Shown here: in pieces, positions 35,301-44,952 of the stretch | How positions within the stretch are numbered: the first letter of the stretch is position 1 | How the letters are laid out: each line of letters begins with the position of its first letter | Assembly (NCBI RefSeq): GCF_002878395.1 | Contig: NC_061116.1 | Coordinates: forward strand, 126,120,976-126,184,975 | Length of the DNA: 64,000 nt | Origin: Capsicum annuum | Taxonomy: Eukaryota > Streptophyta > Magnoliopsida > Solanales > Solanaceae | Reading direction: 5' to 3' | Translations under genes and position numbers: made by a program | The notes under the pieces: model-generated | The model's database searches: none | What the model was told of the DNA's origin: nothing | Seen by the model: only the letters and a program-made list of their open reading frames with translations

Positions 35301-35976
35301 TGATAGCCTAAAGGACTATCTTACACAAAAATGGCTACTAAAATAACAAATTCCAGCAACCAAACAAAGAGAAAACAACACTTAGAAGGGAGATGAAGAA
35401 GAAGAATACTTGAAATTTAAAGATAGATAGAAAGACCCTTACTCCTAATAAGTGATTAGAACTAGAAGATGTTTCAAAATATTCAACGCACCTCACAAAT
35501 AGTAGTTCAAACCTTCCTCTTAGGTGACCCAAAGGACTCACACTTCCTCAATCGTACCTTTCTTACCAATTGACCCAATACAAGTGAAAACCAAACTTCA
35601 ATGTATTCAAGGTCCCAATTTTAGGTTCTAAGAGCTAAAACTATAGACTAAAGCTACAATTTATGAATAATATCCAATGTCATCCAACTCTCCTAAGAAA
35701 AGTGAAGAAATAGTCTATTTAAACTATTACATACCAAATGACAAAACTACCCTTAATGAGGGCTTAGACAGAGGCACCAATGGAGTGTTACTTTGAAGTA
35801 TCAAATGTCTTTCTTGACCTTTACTTGAGGCGCCTATGGAATGAATAAGTTCCCCTTCTTCCTTCTCTTGATCAAGGCTTGAAAATACTCCAAAAAATCT
35901 TCAATTGATTGCCGATTCCGAAGCCTCGACCCTTAGACCATACTTTGTGCTTTTGATGCTCCTTGTGCTTGTATCA
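35301..35976 (-). mobile_element. 3' LTR of H2
   Basis: 676 bp, TG...CA. By eye it differs from the other LTR at roughly 20 of the first 270 positions. Its TATA box is mutated (near 35716). The end of the 219-codon frame runs 44 bp into it. Confidence 0.93.
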
Positions 35977-36592
35977 TCCTCTCCATCTTGACAGAATTTG
36001 TCCTCAAATTTAGATCATGCAAAACCAAAGAGAGATCAAAACAAACACAAAATCCCCTTGGTGGGAGTGTTAGCATTAGTACCACACAAATATCATCAAC
36101 CCATGGTTGCTCACACGTAACATACATCCACATATCCTTGTTTTTTAACATAAAAAGATTAGCATAAAGGGTACCAAAGACATGAATAGCCTCAATATCA
36201 AGAATAAGTGAGCTTGACCAGCAACTATAAGCTTCACATCTCAAGAGTATTCCGACCTCAAATAGGAGCAAATGATAAAGGTTTAAGTCAAGATGGCCCA
36301 CTCCTTTCACTAGGTTACCAAGTTCACAATCATTCAAGGCATTATCCACCACTAGGACAAACACAAGGTCACTATGAACAATACTAATATAATGGATTTC
36401 ATTACACAAGTTCAAAGGATCAAGTTTTATATCATGATCAACATTACAAGAATGAGCACCAACTTGAAGGCTTTCAATTCCACAATTCACATATTCAAGT
36501 AGTGGACTATACGTAGGAGCACATTGATCATGGTACAAATTAAGAGAGCTATTAAGAGGAGAATAATGCACCCCTATGTCAAGAAAACCCAA
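35933..36592 (-). CDS. H2 reading frame, C-terminal part, unknown function (219 codons, open)
   Basis: The longest plausible open frame in the window. It starts MGFLDIGVHYSPLNS and ends with NLRTNSVKMERMIQAQGASK...SMV inside the LTR, after crossing the PPT. It is rich in Leu, Cys, His and Asp. I see no zinc knuckle, RT, protease or integrase motif, no signal peptide and no clear transmembrane segment. Upstream DNA in an adjacent frame (36600-37494) is also nearly open, so the first Met here is probably not the original start; a frameshift near 36600 joins the two in the ancestor. It may encode an element-specific protein. Confidence 0.5.
   Translation of the reverse strand: MGFLDIGVHYSPLNSSLNLYHDQCAPTYSPLLEYVNCGIESLQVGAHSCNVDHDIKLDPLNLCNEIHYISIVHSDLVFVLVVDNALNDCELGNLVKGVGHLDLNLYHLLLFEVGILLRCEAYSCWSSSLILDIEAIHVFGTLYANLFMLKNKDMWMYVTCEQPWVDDICVVLMLTLPPRGFCVCFDLSLVLHDLNLRTNSVKMERMIQAQGASKAQSMV
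35977..35988 (-). other. Putative polypurine tract of H2
   Basis: The minus strand reads GATGGAGAGGAT directly before the 3' LTR TGATACAAGC. It is purine-rich and in the right place; it is also inside the open frame. Confidence 0.6.
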
Positions 36593-36599
36593 GACTAAA

Positions 36600-37494
36600 C
36601 ACTAGAGGGTACATCACAACATTTCAAGCTCAAAGAAGGGAAATGAATAGATTTAAGAGTAAGTTGATCATTGTTCATAATAAAAGAGCTACTAAGGAAA
36701 AGTGTATGCCCTTGTAAACCCAAAACTACTTCACAAGACACTAAATCACACCATTTTGAATTTAAGGGAGCGTAGAGATTAGTGAATTCACCTCAGTTAA
36801 GGCCTGGGCAGTCCACTTTTTTGGCGTTCTTGGTCAAAGGAGTCTTTAGTTCATTTCTCATGATTTTATGTGAAACTCTTTTTGGATACTTCTTGATTAT
36901 CATTTCATCTAATACCTGCACATAAGAAGAATCAAAGCTAGGCAAAATGATAGCTTTTGGGTTAGGAAGTGACAAAGGTTCTTTGTGGACAAGATCCACA
37001 ATCAAGCAATTTTTTTTCTTTTCTACTTCACTACCCGCGGTTTTGCTTTCCCTTTCCTTCCTTTCTTCATATTTTTATTGCACCTCAACATCAAGCTTTT
37101 CTCCATTTTGAGGATTGGTATCATTCTCTTTAGGTTCTAACTTGTGGAGAGAAGTCATTGGGTTTTGTGAAGTATAGGATCTTTGGACTTGAGGTGTTTG
37201 GACTTGTGAAGGTAGCCTTTGGTCAAGTGAGTTTGGAACTTGTTGGTTTGAATTTTGAGGAGATTTTGGTGGACCTAGTCTATTAACCCCCGCTTTAATT
37301 ATAATCATGTCTCTCCTAAAAGCATCCCTACCATTCTTCATATCTATAATACAAGCATTATTATTTTCCACCACTTTTTAGGCAAGGGCATCACTAGCAC
37401 TCTTCATTTCTCGGACCAAGGCATCAATCCGAGCCATCAAGGCTCCAATAGCATCGTTTCCCAAAGGTTGGGAAGTAGTACCTTCGGATTCCAT
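36600..37494 (-). pseudogene. H2 reading frame, N-terminal part, unknown function
   Basis: From ATG at 37494 one frame runs for about 298 codons, broken by stops at codon 39 (TAA, 37378-37380), about codon 140 (TAA, 37075-37077) and about codon 234 (TGA, near 36793). It begins MESEGTTSQPLGN and contains IGALMARIDALVREMKSA, a Gln/Pro/Asn-rich segment with PNSLDQRLPSQVQTPQ, then CLIVDLVHKEPLSLPNPKA and PSFDSSYVQVLDEMI. The N-terminus looks helical, and the position after the leader is where gag would be, but I cannot name the domain. Confidence 0.55.
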
Positions 37495-37499
37495 GGATA

Positions 37500-38727
37500 A
37501 TGTACCTAAAAAGTGCAAAAACCAGCAAGCAAGTAACCTACAAAACTAGCAAACAAGTTAGTTCAAAAGCCCCACTTCACTCACACTCAACCTCACCTCA
37601 CACTTGGCTTCACAAGTGTTGGAGAATCGGCAATACTTGGCAATTTACTTGAGAGGTGAGATGCTTTGAATCAGAATTGCTCTTTGTTTGAAATGACTCA
37701 AATAAAGTGATGCACGAACTTGAACAAACAAAATACTATGACTTTAAAACGAGAAAAGAACATAAAAATCAAAGACACGAAATAAACGAAATCTAGACTA
37801 ATTACCAACCTAGTAGGTACTTACTAGTTTGTTAATTAGTGATAGAATTAGCTTAAAAAACTAGAATAAAAAATTAGAAACTAGGACATCTAATTTTAGA
37901 GTCGAATTTTGGTTGAGCACAAGTGATGATGTGGCACTACGTGGTTGGTTCACTTTTCAAAATTTCAAATTTCCCCAAACCTAATTTCGGTCAAACACCA
38001 CTTTGGGATGAAGAGAGTTTTGGATTTTTGAGGGGAAAGTAAGAAATTTATGGTCCTTTCAAGTCTCAAATGGAAATGGAAATGCAATGGTCCTCCCTAT
38101 GTACTTGCGAGTGTAATTTGTTGTTCCCTTGTCCCCTCCTCCTTTTGGAAGAATGGAATATTCTTTGAATATGCTTTTGGAACAACAACTTTTCCACTCT
38201 CTTTCTTCCCTTTTTTGGATCAAACAACACCCTTGAACATTCTTCTTCACTAAGATATGAAGATCATGGCTGAACAATATGAATATTCAAGTGTTGACCA
38301 AGTTTAACCACCATGCAAATAAGCTCCAAATCTGATTTTTTTTTATAGATCTGGGTTCCTTATGTCAAAAAAGCTCTAACCAACTAAAAATCAGCCGCCA
38401 ACCATGCCTAAATCACCAAGACAAAATCAGATCTAGCTCAAAAAGCTTCAAAACTCCACTGCCATGGTGGATCTAAGCTCAAAATCAACCAAACTTTCTA
38501 ATCTCAAACTCAATCAAACTCAATCTAAAAGTAGATCTTGACCCCTTAGGCACTAGAGAACAAGGATCTAGATCTAAGACTCTAAATTAGGATCTAACAC
38601 AAGACAACACTAGACACCATTTTTTTTTGTATTTTCTCATTTTTTTTGACTCTTTTTGTGGAGATTTTCTTAATAAGAACACTAAAACCAAGGTTTAGGG
38701 ATGTTGGAACAACCCTAAACAAGGCTT
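37500..38727 (-). mobile_element. H2 leader, non-coding
   Basis: DNA between PBS and reading frame. Its LTR-proximal half aligns with 1-777 of H1. Two overlapping short frames on opposite strands (38050-38277) have no support. Confidence 0.7.
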
Positions 38728-38735
38728 TAATACAA
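38728..38735 (-). other. Degenerate primer-binding site of H2
   Basis: The minus strand reads TTGTATTA where H1 has TGGTATCA; two differences, same distance from the LTR. Confidence 0.6.
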
Positions 38736-38737
38736 AA

Positions 38738-39413
38738 TAATAGGATAAAGGACTATCTCACACGAAAATGGCTACTAAAATGATAAATTGCAGCAACCAA
38801 ACAAAGAGAAAACAACACTTAGAAGAGAGATGAAAAAGAAAAATACTTGAAATTTAAAGATAGATAGAAAGACCCTTACTCCTATTAAGTGATTAACACT
38901 AGAAGATGTTTCAAAATATTCAACACACCTCACAAATAGTAGTTCAAACCTTTCTCTTAGGTGAACCAAAGGACTCACACTTCCTCAAGCGCACCTTTCT
39001 TGCCAATTGACCCAATACAAGTGAAAACCAAACTTCAATGTATTCAAGGTCCCAATTTCGGGTTCTAAGAGCTAAAACTAGGGACTAAAGCTACAATCCA
39101 TGAATAATATATAATATCATCCAACTCTCCTGAGAAAAGTGAAGAAATGGTCTATTTATACTATTACATGACAAATGATAAAACTACCCTTAATGAGGGC
39201 TTAGATAAAGGCGCCTATGGAGTGTTACTTTGAAGTGTCAAATGTATTCCTTGACCTTCACTTGAGGTACCTATGGAATGCACAAGTTCCCCTCATTTAT
39301 TCTCTTGATCAAGGCTTGAAAATACTCTAAAAAGTCTTCAATTGATTGCCAATTCTGAAGCCTCGACCGTTAGACCATACTTTATGCTTTTGATGCTCCT
39401 TGTGCTTGTATCA
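38738..39413 (-). mobile_element. 5' LTR of H2
   Basis: 676 bp. Its left end is TAATAGG where the partner LTR has TGATAGC. TATAAATA (minus) is at 39153-39160. CTCAG follows at 39414. Confidence 0.93.
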
Positions 39414-39418
39414 CTCAG
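39414..39418 (+). repeat. Target-site duplication of H2, right copy
   Basis: CTCAG, identical to 35296-35300; B LTR resumes here. Confidence 0.92.
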
Positions 39419-40907
39419 TCAATCCATGATAAGTAGAATTCAGTCAGTTATATGACTCAGGAAAGCTCAGTAAATTTAGTGTCTACAAGCCCAGTCCTAC
39501 TCAGTAATGTCAGTAATCTCTGTAATCTCAATCAGTTGTCAAATCTCAGTTGTATTCCATCAATCAACGAAACCTAGTGAACTCAGTTCAGTTCAGTTAA
39601 ACTGTACCATTAGTAATATATCAGTCATTCCTAGTGTGAACTAGGAAAATTAGTTCAGTGTCTATTCAGTTGGGAGTAGGATTCAGCACTGAATAAACCT
39701 AGGGATAAGGGCTCACTTGTTAGCCAATAGAGGGTGTGATCCTTAGTAGCAATCCCTGTGTTCCAGAACTATGTAACCAGCATAGGTTGAGATGTACCCC
39801 CACGGTTCTAGGGACTATACATCTCATTTGAGTTTTCCTTATAGGAGGGGTTGACGAAAGAGCTCCCTATTAGAGAGGGTTTACTCACAACTTATCTTTA
39901 CTCGTGGCATGGTACTGACACCCTTCCAACTGGGGTTACAGTTTAGACCCCCCCAGTTCAGATTTGAGGCATGTTGATTAGTTGATTACCTCCCACAGTT
40001 TTAATTTCATATTCAATTTTTAGAATAGAACTTAGTTTAGACTATAGAAATCAGGACTATCAGATACAGTCGCTCAGCTCAGTACGGAACTCAGCTAGTT
40101 CCATCATATTTTAGGACTGTCAGATACAGTCACCCAGTTAATAGTATATTAATTATATGAAATTCATTTTATCAGTATTCAGTTTCAGGATTGTTAGATA
40201 CAGTTAATCAGACCAGTTCTTCATAATAAAAATTATCCAAAATATTTATTCCTTTATTTGTAATATGACATCAGTTCCTCAATACTCTATGGACTCAGTT
40301 ACTCAGTATCCCAGTATTAGTACTCAGATAATAGTATTCATGCATGTATTCTTACGTTCATGACATTCAGTCAGTTAATATTGTTCATGTATATGAACCC
40401 CATGCATTCAACCTACCTCACTTGCATACCAGTATATTCAATGTACTGACGTATTTGTACTATGGTATTTTATACCATACGTTTAGAAGCATGAGCTCCC
40501 AAGCATCCTTAGTAGATCAGACGTTCAGTAGCCAGACTAGTAGTGAGTCCTTATCATTCAAGGATAGCATGATTATTTTATTACTTTATTATTTTAGTAG
40601 TTTGAAGTTAGTTAGGGACATGTCCCATCAACTCCAGAGATTTTAAATAGTTAGAGGCTTTCAGACTACAACATATTTCAGACAGTTTATTTCAATTTTG
40701 GATATTGTTATACCCCATTACAGACATTGTTTTATCTTCAGTATTAGTTCAGTTTTGAACATTATGGACTTTAGCTTATATTTCGCATATTTATAGTATA
40801 TGATTCAATGCTCAATTACAGATATTAGTGATGGGTTAGCTTGTGGTCCTTTGGGGTCATGAGCACCGTGTAACATTCCAAGTACCAGATTTGGGGCCTT
40901 AGAGACT

Positions 40908-40920
40908 TAGTATCAGAGCC
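40908..40920 (+). other. Primer-binding site of element B
   Basis: TTAGTATCAGAGCC, one change from TTTGGTATCAGAGCC, followed by 'taaggttcaatagtgtcc' as in A. Confidence 0.8.
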
Positions 40921-41126
40921 TAAGGTTCAATAGTGTCCTAGGAAGTCTAAAAAGCCACATCTAGTAGAGTCTTGTACATGGGTTATTGTGCACCACACTT
41001 ATGTGCAGGAGGCTATAAGATATTTTAGGAACAATTTCCCTTTTTTAAGTATTCAAGTCGTGCCAGTGAGCATAAGCTCAAATTTTTCTCTCTGTCTAAT
41101 CCACTTCTCTCTTTTATTTATAGAAT

Positions 41127-42120
41127 ATGCCTCCCAAAAGGACTAACAAAAGAAGAATGGGAAACCAGTTTGCACCTCAGCCTGTTCAGGCAAATCCTAT
41201 GGATGAGCATGTCTCTCATGCAAAACTTAGGTTTGCATTTACTACTCTAGCCAATTCAGTCACAACTCAAAATAAATGGCCAGCTGTTGTTCCGGCCAAC
41301 CCATTGGCCAAATCTGTTGTAGCCAAGATTTAGGACTTATAAGAGTTCTTCAATCAAGTTCAGAAAGTCACAGATATCATAGGAGTGACTTCCAGTAAGA
41401 GTGCAGAGTTAGCCGCCTATCAGCTACAAGATGTAGCCCATACTTGGTTTAAATAGTAGAAGAAAGATAGGGGTACAGATGTAGAGACCATAGGATGGGA
41501 AGAGTTTGCTACAGCTTTGTTAAGACAGATTCTTTCCCCTAGAGCAAAAAGAAGCCAAAGTGTTAGAATTCATAAACCCCAAACAAGGTAACATGAGCGT
41601 AAAAGTATTCCCTCAAGTTTACTCAGTTAGCCAGGTACACTCTTCATGTAGTAACAGATAGTAGATCCAAAATTAGTAAGTTTATGTCTGGGATATCAGG
41701 TAGAGTGGTTAAGGAGTGCAGAAATATGATGTTGATTAAAGAGATGGACATATCTAGGCTTATAGTCCATGCTTAGCAGATTGAGGAGCAGAAACTTAAG
41801 AAGAAGGAGAGGGAAAAAAGAGAGCTAGGACTGGTAGTTTTTACTTTTCTCAGCCAGGGCCGTAGGGTTGTAACTGTTCTTAGCATAGATTGAAGTTTTC
41901 AGCCCTACTCCCATCTTCAGCTAGTACACCAACACCAAAGTTCAAAAATAACCATAGAGATAGAGTGCCAGGCTCCAAGGCCTAGGTTAGTAAGAGCAAG
42001 GTTTTTACTCATCCGCTTTGCGAAGAGTGTGGTAAGCATCATAAGGATGTGTGTAGATCAGGCAGTAATGAGTGTTTTGGATGTAGTAAGCCAGGTCACA
42101 AGGTTCGAGACTATCCTAAA
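41127..42120 (+). pseudogene. Gag of gypsy element B
   Basis: It starts MPPKRTNKRRMGNQFAPQP, open for 68 codons. The same frame continues through stops with EFFNQVQKVTDIIGVTSS, AELAAYQLQDVAHTWFK and IGWEEFATALL, the Ty3 gag core. Two TAG codons (41454-41459) follow WFK where Gln-Trp is expected. A double zinc-finger region follows near 42016: CEECGKHHKDVC, then CFGCSKPGHKVRDY with the last Cys changed to Tyr. Lys-rich segments lie between. Confidence 0.87.
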
Positions 42121-42254
42121 CTCGATCCATAAGTTAGTACAGTCGTCCTTCAACTCATTCTAGTCACCCAAATTAGCAGGGTGCCATTTTTAGTGACGGT
42201 AGTGGGCAACGCCCAAATAGACTCTATTTGCTTAAGTCCCGATAAGATCAAGAA

Positions 42255-42400
42255 AGTCCTCCTGAAATAGCCACTGGTATGTCACAGATCCCTCATTTAC
42301 ATGTTCATGCTTCTTCAGATTTAGGAGCTTTCTTTTTCTTTTATAACTCCTTGCATAACAGTCAAATGTTACGACCAGACCAAATATTAATAGGACCTCT
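42255..42400 (+). pseudogene. Protease remnant of element B
   Basis: ATGMSQIPHLHVHASSDLGA resembles the start of retropepsin as seen in C (VTGMSQLFSHDDYCLIDLG). The match fades after about 40 residues, and no RT follows. Confidence 0.55.
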
Positions 42401-44150
42401 CTCAGTCTCCATCAATGGGATCAGTCTATCATAGTCCAACAGACATACAGTAACTGTCCAGTTATGATATCTCAGAAAGCCAGGCCTTCAAGTTCTAGTA
42501 GTAATGCCAGTATGTGTAGAAAATAAATAAGGAAAGATGATTCCTGACCCATTCCTACCCTAGTGCAAAGTTTTATACTTTAACCTCCTAATACTTATGC
42601 ATGCTTTACATTTCAGTCCCACGAATACCACTTATATCCATGCACTTTTAATTAATAGAGTATGTTTCAAGTTTCTTGTATAAGGAGTCCAAGTTCATCT
42701 AGTGTTGCAAATCATGTTCCACAAATTCAAAAATTTCAGACTCAGGTCATGCAACTCATGAATCATACACTCATGTTATGCTTTACATGATGCTCAACTC
42801 ATATGACTCATGCTCAACTCCTAATGATCAGCCAAACTCAGACTATGTCATATATATACCCTCAGTTTAGATCCCTTGGTGAATCCATTGGGATGATGTT
42901 CTATCCCTTGAGTCTCAGTTACCACATCAGTTTAGTAATCAATATTCAGTAAAGAACTCAGATAGTCCTACAGGTATGAGTCTTAGTCATAGTTATAGTC
43001 TTAATTACCGTTTTATCTATAATTTTAGTCCTAGTCCTAGTTCAGTAATCATACCAGTAACTCAGTTAAGTTTTGGGTTTACTCAACCATAGCGTACAGT
43101 TATCAACTACTCAATTATCAGCCTTCTAGTACCTCAGTTTACAAAGCTATTCCAAAATTATGTTGTACTTCTGCTATTGCATTCTGAAATAATATATTTA
43201 CCCTTAATTCATGTTTAGTTATTTCATGTCACTCAATCAGTCATTATCTCCTATGACTAATTCTTTATAATTTCAGCCCAATTATTCAAGACTAAGTATA
43301 GTTTTATCCTGCAGATCTAGTATTCAGCTATCAGTCATTCAGTTAATCAGATCAGTTAGTATATTTATGCATTTGTGCTCAACACCATGTGAACCTTTTC
43401 AATAGTCTCAATTATAGTGCATTAGGTTTAGTTACTCTATCTTAGATGATGTTTCATAGGCCTTTCCTCCTAATACAAGAACCCCAGCCATGTAACGATC
43501 TCCCATTTAACTGTCCTACTCAGACCAGGCTAGGATTTACTTTTTTCTCTACAGTCCTTAGAACACTATAGAAAGAGTATCATAGAAATGCTCCAGTCGA
43601 GTATAAGTTTTCAATATGAGTTAGTCCGTAGAGCTAGTAGTTTAGTTTAACAGTCAGGCAAACAAGTTTGGACGATGTGGTTTCCATATTTCCATCCAGT
43701 TGCAATATTTGGAGTCTCATGAATATGATCATTCTAAGATGGACTAACCAGGTAGTTACATGTTCAATCCATTTCATGCATCATGTCTTAGTTTCAGATC
43801 TCAAATATACAGTCATGATTCAATTCGTAGGTGCCCTGTGCATCGTCCCAATTTTTCTCAGTATCTTAGTTAATTCAGTATTCTTCTAAGGACATAATGT
43901 CCCAAAGGGGAGATGCTCTATAACTCTCAAGCTAGCATGCCCTAAACCCTCCAATTTCTTTTTACATAATGAATCTAGTTTGGAGTTGTGGATACCCATA
44001 GGTTGACCCTATAGCTCCAATATCAGCTGTAAGCCATGTACTCAATGGCTCAGTGCAGTTCATGATACCCAGTTCATGTCACATGTTACAGACTTAACCA
44101 TGTACTCATGTTCTTATTCATGCGTATTTAGAAAAGATCACGAGATCAGG
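42400..44150 (+). mobile_element. Non-coding module of element B in place of pol
   Basis: No RT, RNase H or integrase-core motif. Built from repeated 'cagtt/tcagt' words. Much of it aligns with element A (about 18900-20050), for example 'ttcagttaatcaga' followed by 'cagttagtatattt' (43340 and 19370) and 'atgtcccaa.g' (43890). The 73-aa frame at 43668-43889 is not supported. Confidence 0.7.
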
Positions 44151-44192
44151 TCAGAAAATTTCTTAAGTTAAAAAATACCTCCCATAAAGGGA

Positions 44193-44600
44193 GTGAAGAG
44201 GTTCGACAAGAAAGGAAAGCTCAGTCCCCGATATGTCAGTCCCTTCAAAATTCTCAGTCTCTTCAGCAAAGTAGCTTATGAGCTTGAATTGCCTTCAGAT
44301 GTAGCCTCAGTGCATCCAGTATTCCATGTATTCTTGCTAAAGAAGTGCATAGGTGACCCAACAATTGTAGTCCCTATTGAGGGCATAGATATTTAGAACA
44401 ATCTCTCTTTCGAAGAGATTCCAGTCAAAATCCTTGGCTATTAGACCTGCAGACTGAGGAAAAAAGAAGTCCCTCAAGTCAAAGTTTTTTGGCAGAATTA
44501 GTCCATTGAGGGAGCTGCTTGGGAAGCAGAAGTAGACATGTGGACCATGTATCCTCACATCTTCTCCGCTAATTCAGACTCATCCAAGGTAATAGATTTT
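44193..44600 (+). pseudogene. Integrase C-terminus and chromodomain of element B
   Basis: [20 protein letters not shown] then [19 protein letters not shown] and LLKKCIGDP (44205-44360) form the GPY/F-type integrase end. After a stop come LSFEEIPVKILGY, EVPQVKVFWQ and EGAAWEAEVDMWTMYPHIF (about 44402-44570), a chromodomain with its aromatic and acidic residues. In chromoviruses this domain directs insertion to heterochromatin. Stops interrupt it. Confidence 0.87.
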
Positions 44601-44936
44601 CTTGAGTTCGTACAACTTATGGTTCAAATTTTAGTTACAAAATATGCTCAGTTTTCATTTCAAACTTTGTATCTTTACCCTTATGTGCTTAGTCATATGC
44701 TTATGAATCAATTCAGTTAGGTATTCATGCATCAGATATGCGTGATCAACTTATCGTTACTCTCAGTCATGCAGTTATGCCTCAGCTCAGTCATAAAATC
44801 ATGCATCAGATATGCAAGCTCAGTATGAATCTCAGTAACGTCAATCATGTTGTCATGTTTTAGTTGTTCATGTTCAGTATGTACTTCAGCTTATCATTTC
44901 TTCCATTTTAATCAGTCTCATTCGAGGATGAATGTT

Positions 44937-44952
44937 TCCAAGGGAAAGATAT
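44937..44952 (+). other. Polypurine tract of element B
   Basis: CCAAGGGAAAGATAT after 'cattcgaggatgaat', directly before the 3' LTR; the A element has the same arrangement. Confidence 0.85.

Larger units (their letters stand above)
35301..39413 (-). mobile_element. Element H2: compact LTR retrotransposon without visible pol
   Basis: A 4113-bp minus-strand element: two LTRs of exactly 676 bp, a 2761-bp interior, and a perfect CTCAG duplication. The PBS is degenerate (38728-38735) and a purine-rich tract (35977-35988) precedes the 3' LTR. The interior holds a decayed reading frame of about 520 codons and a non-coding leader (37500-38727). No RT, integrase or zinc knuckle is visible, so it is probably non-autonomous. 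It is the innermost insertion in the C-B-H2 stack. Confidence 0.92.
33959..40903 (+). mobile_element. 5' LTR of element B (in two pieces around H2)
   Basis: Pieces are 33959-35300 and 39414-40903. It starts TGTAATACCC and ends near 40903 before the PBS. It aligns with 44953-47851: 'cttctacctagcttgaaat', 'cgcatcgcgc' (34190), 'gggatttaagc' (34509), 'tatcgagtcctgg' (35222), then after H2 'gttgggagtagga' (39668) and 'cttgtggtcc' (40840). Confidence 0.9.
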
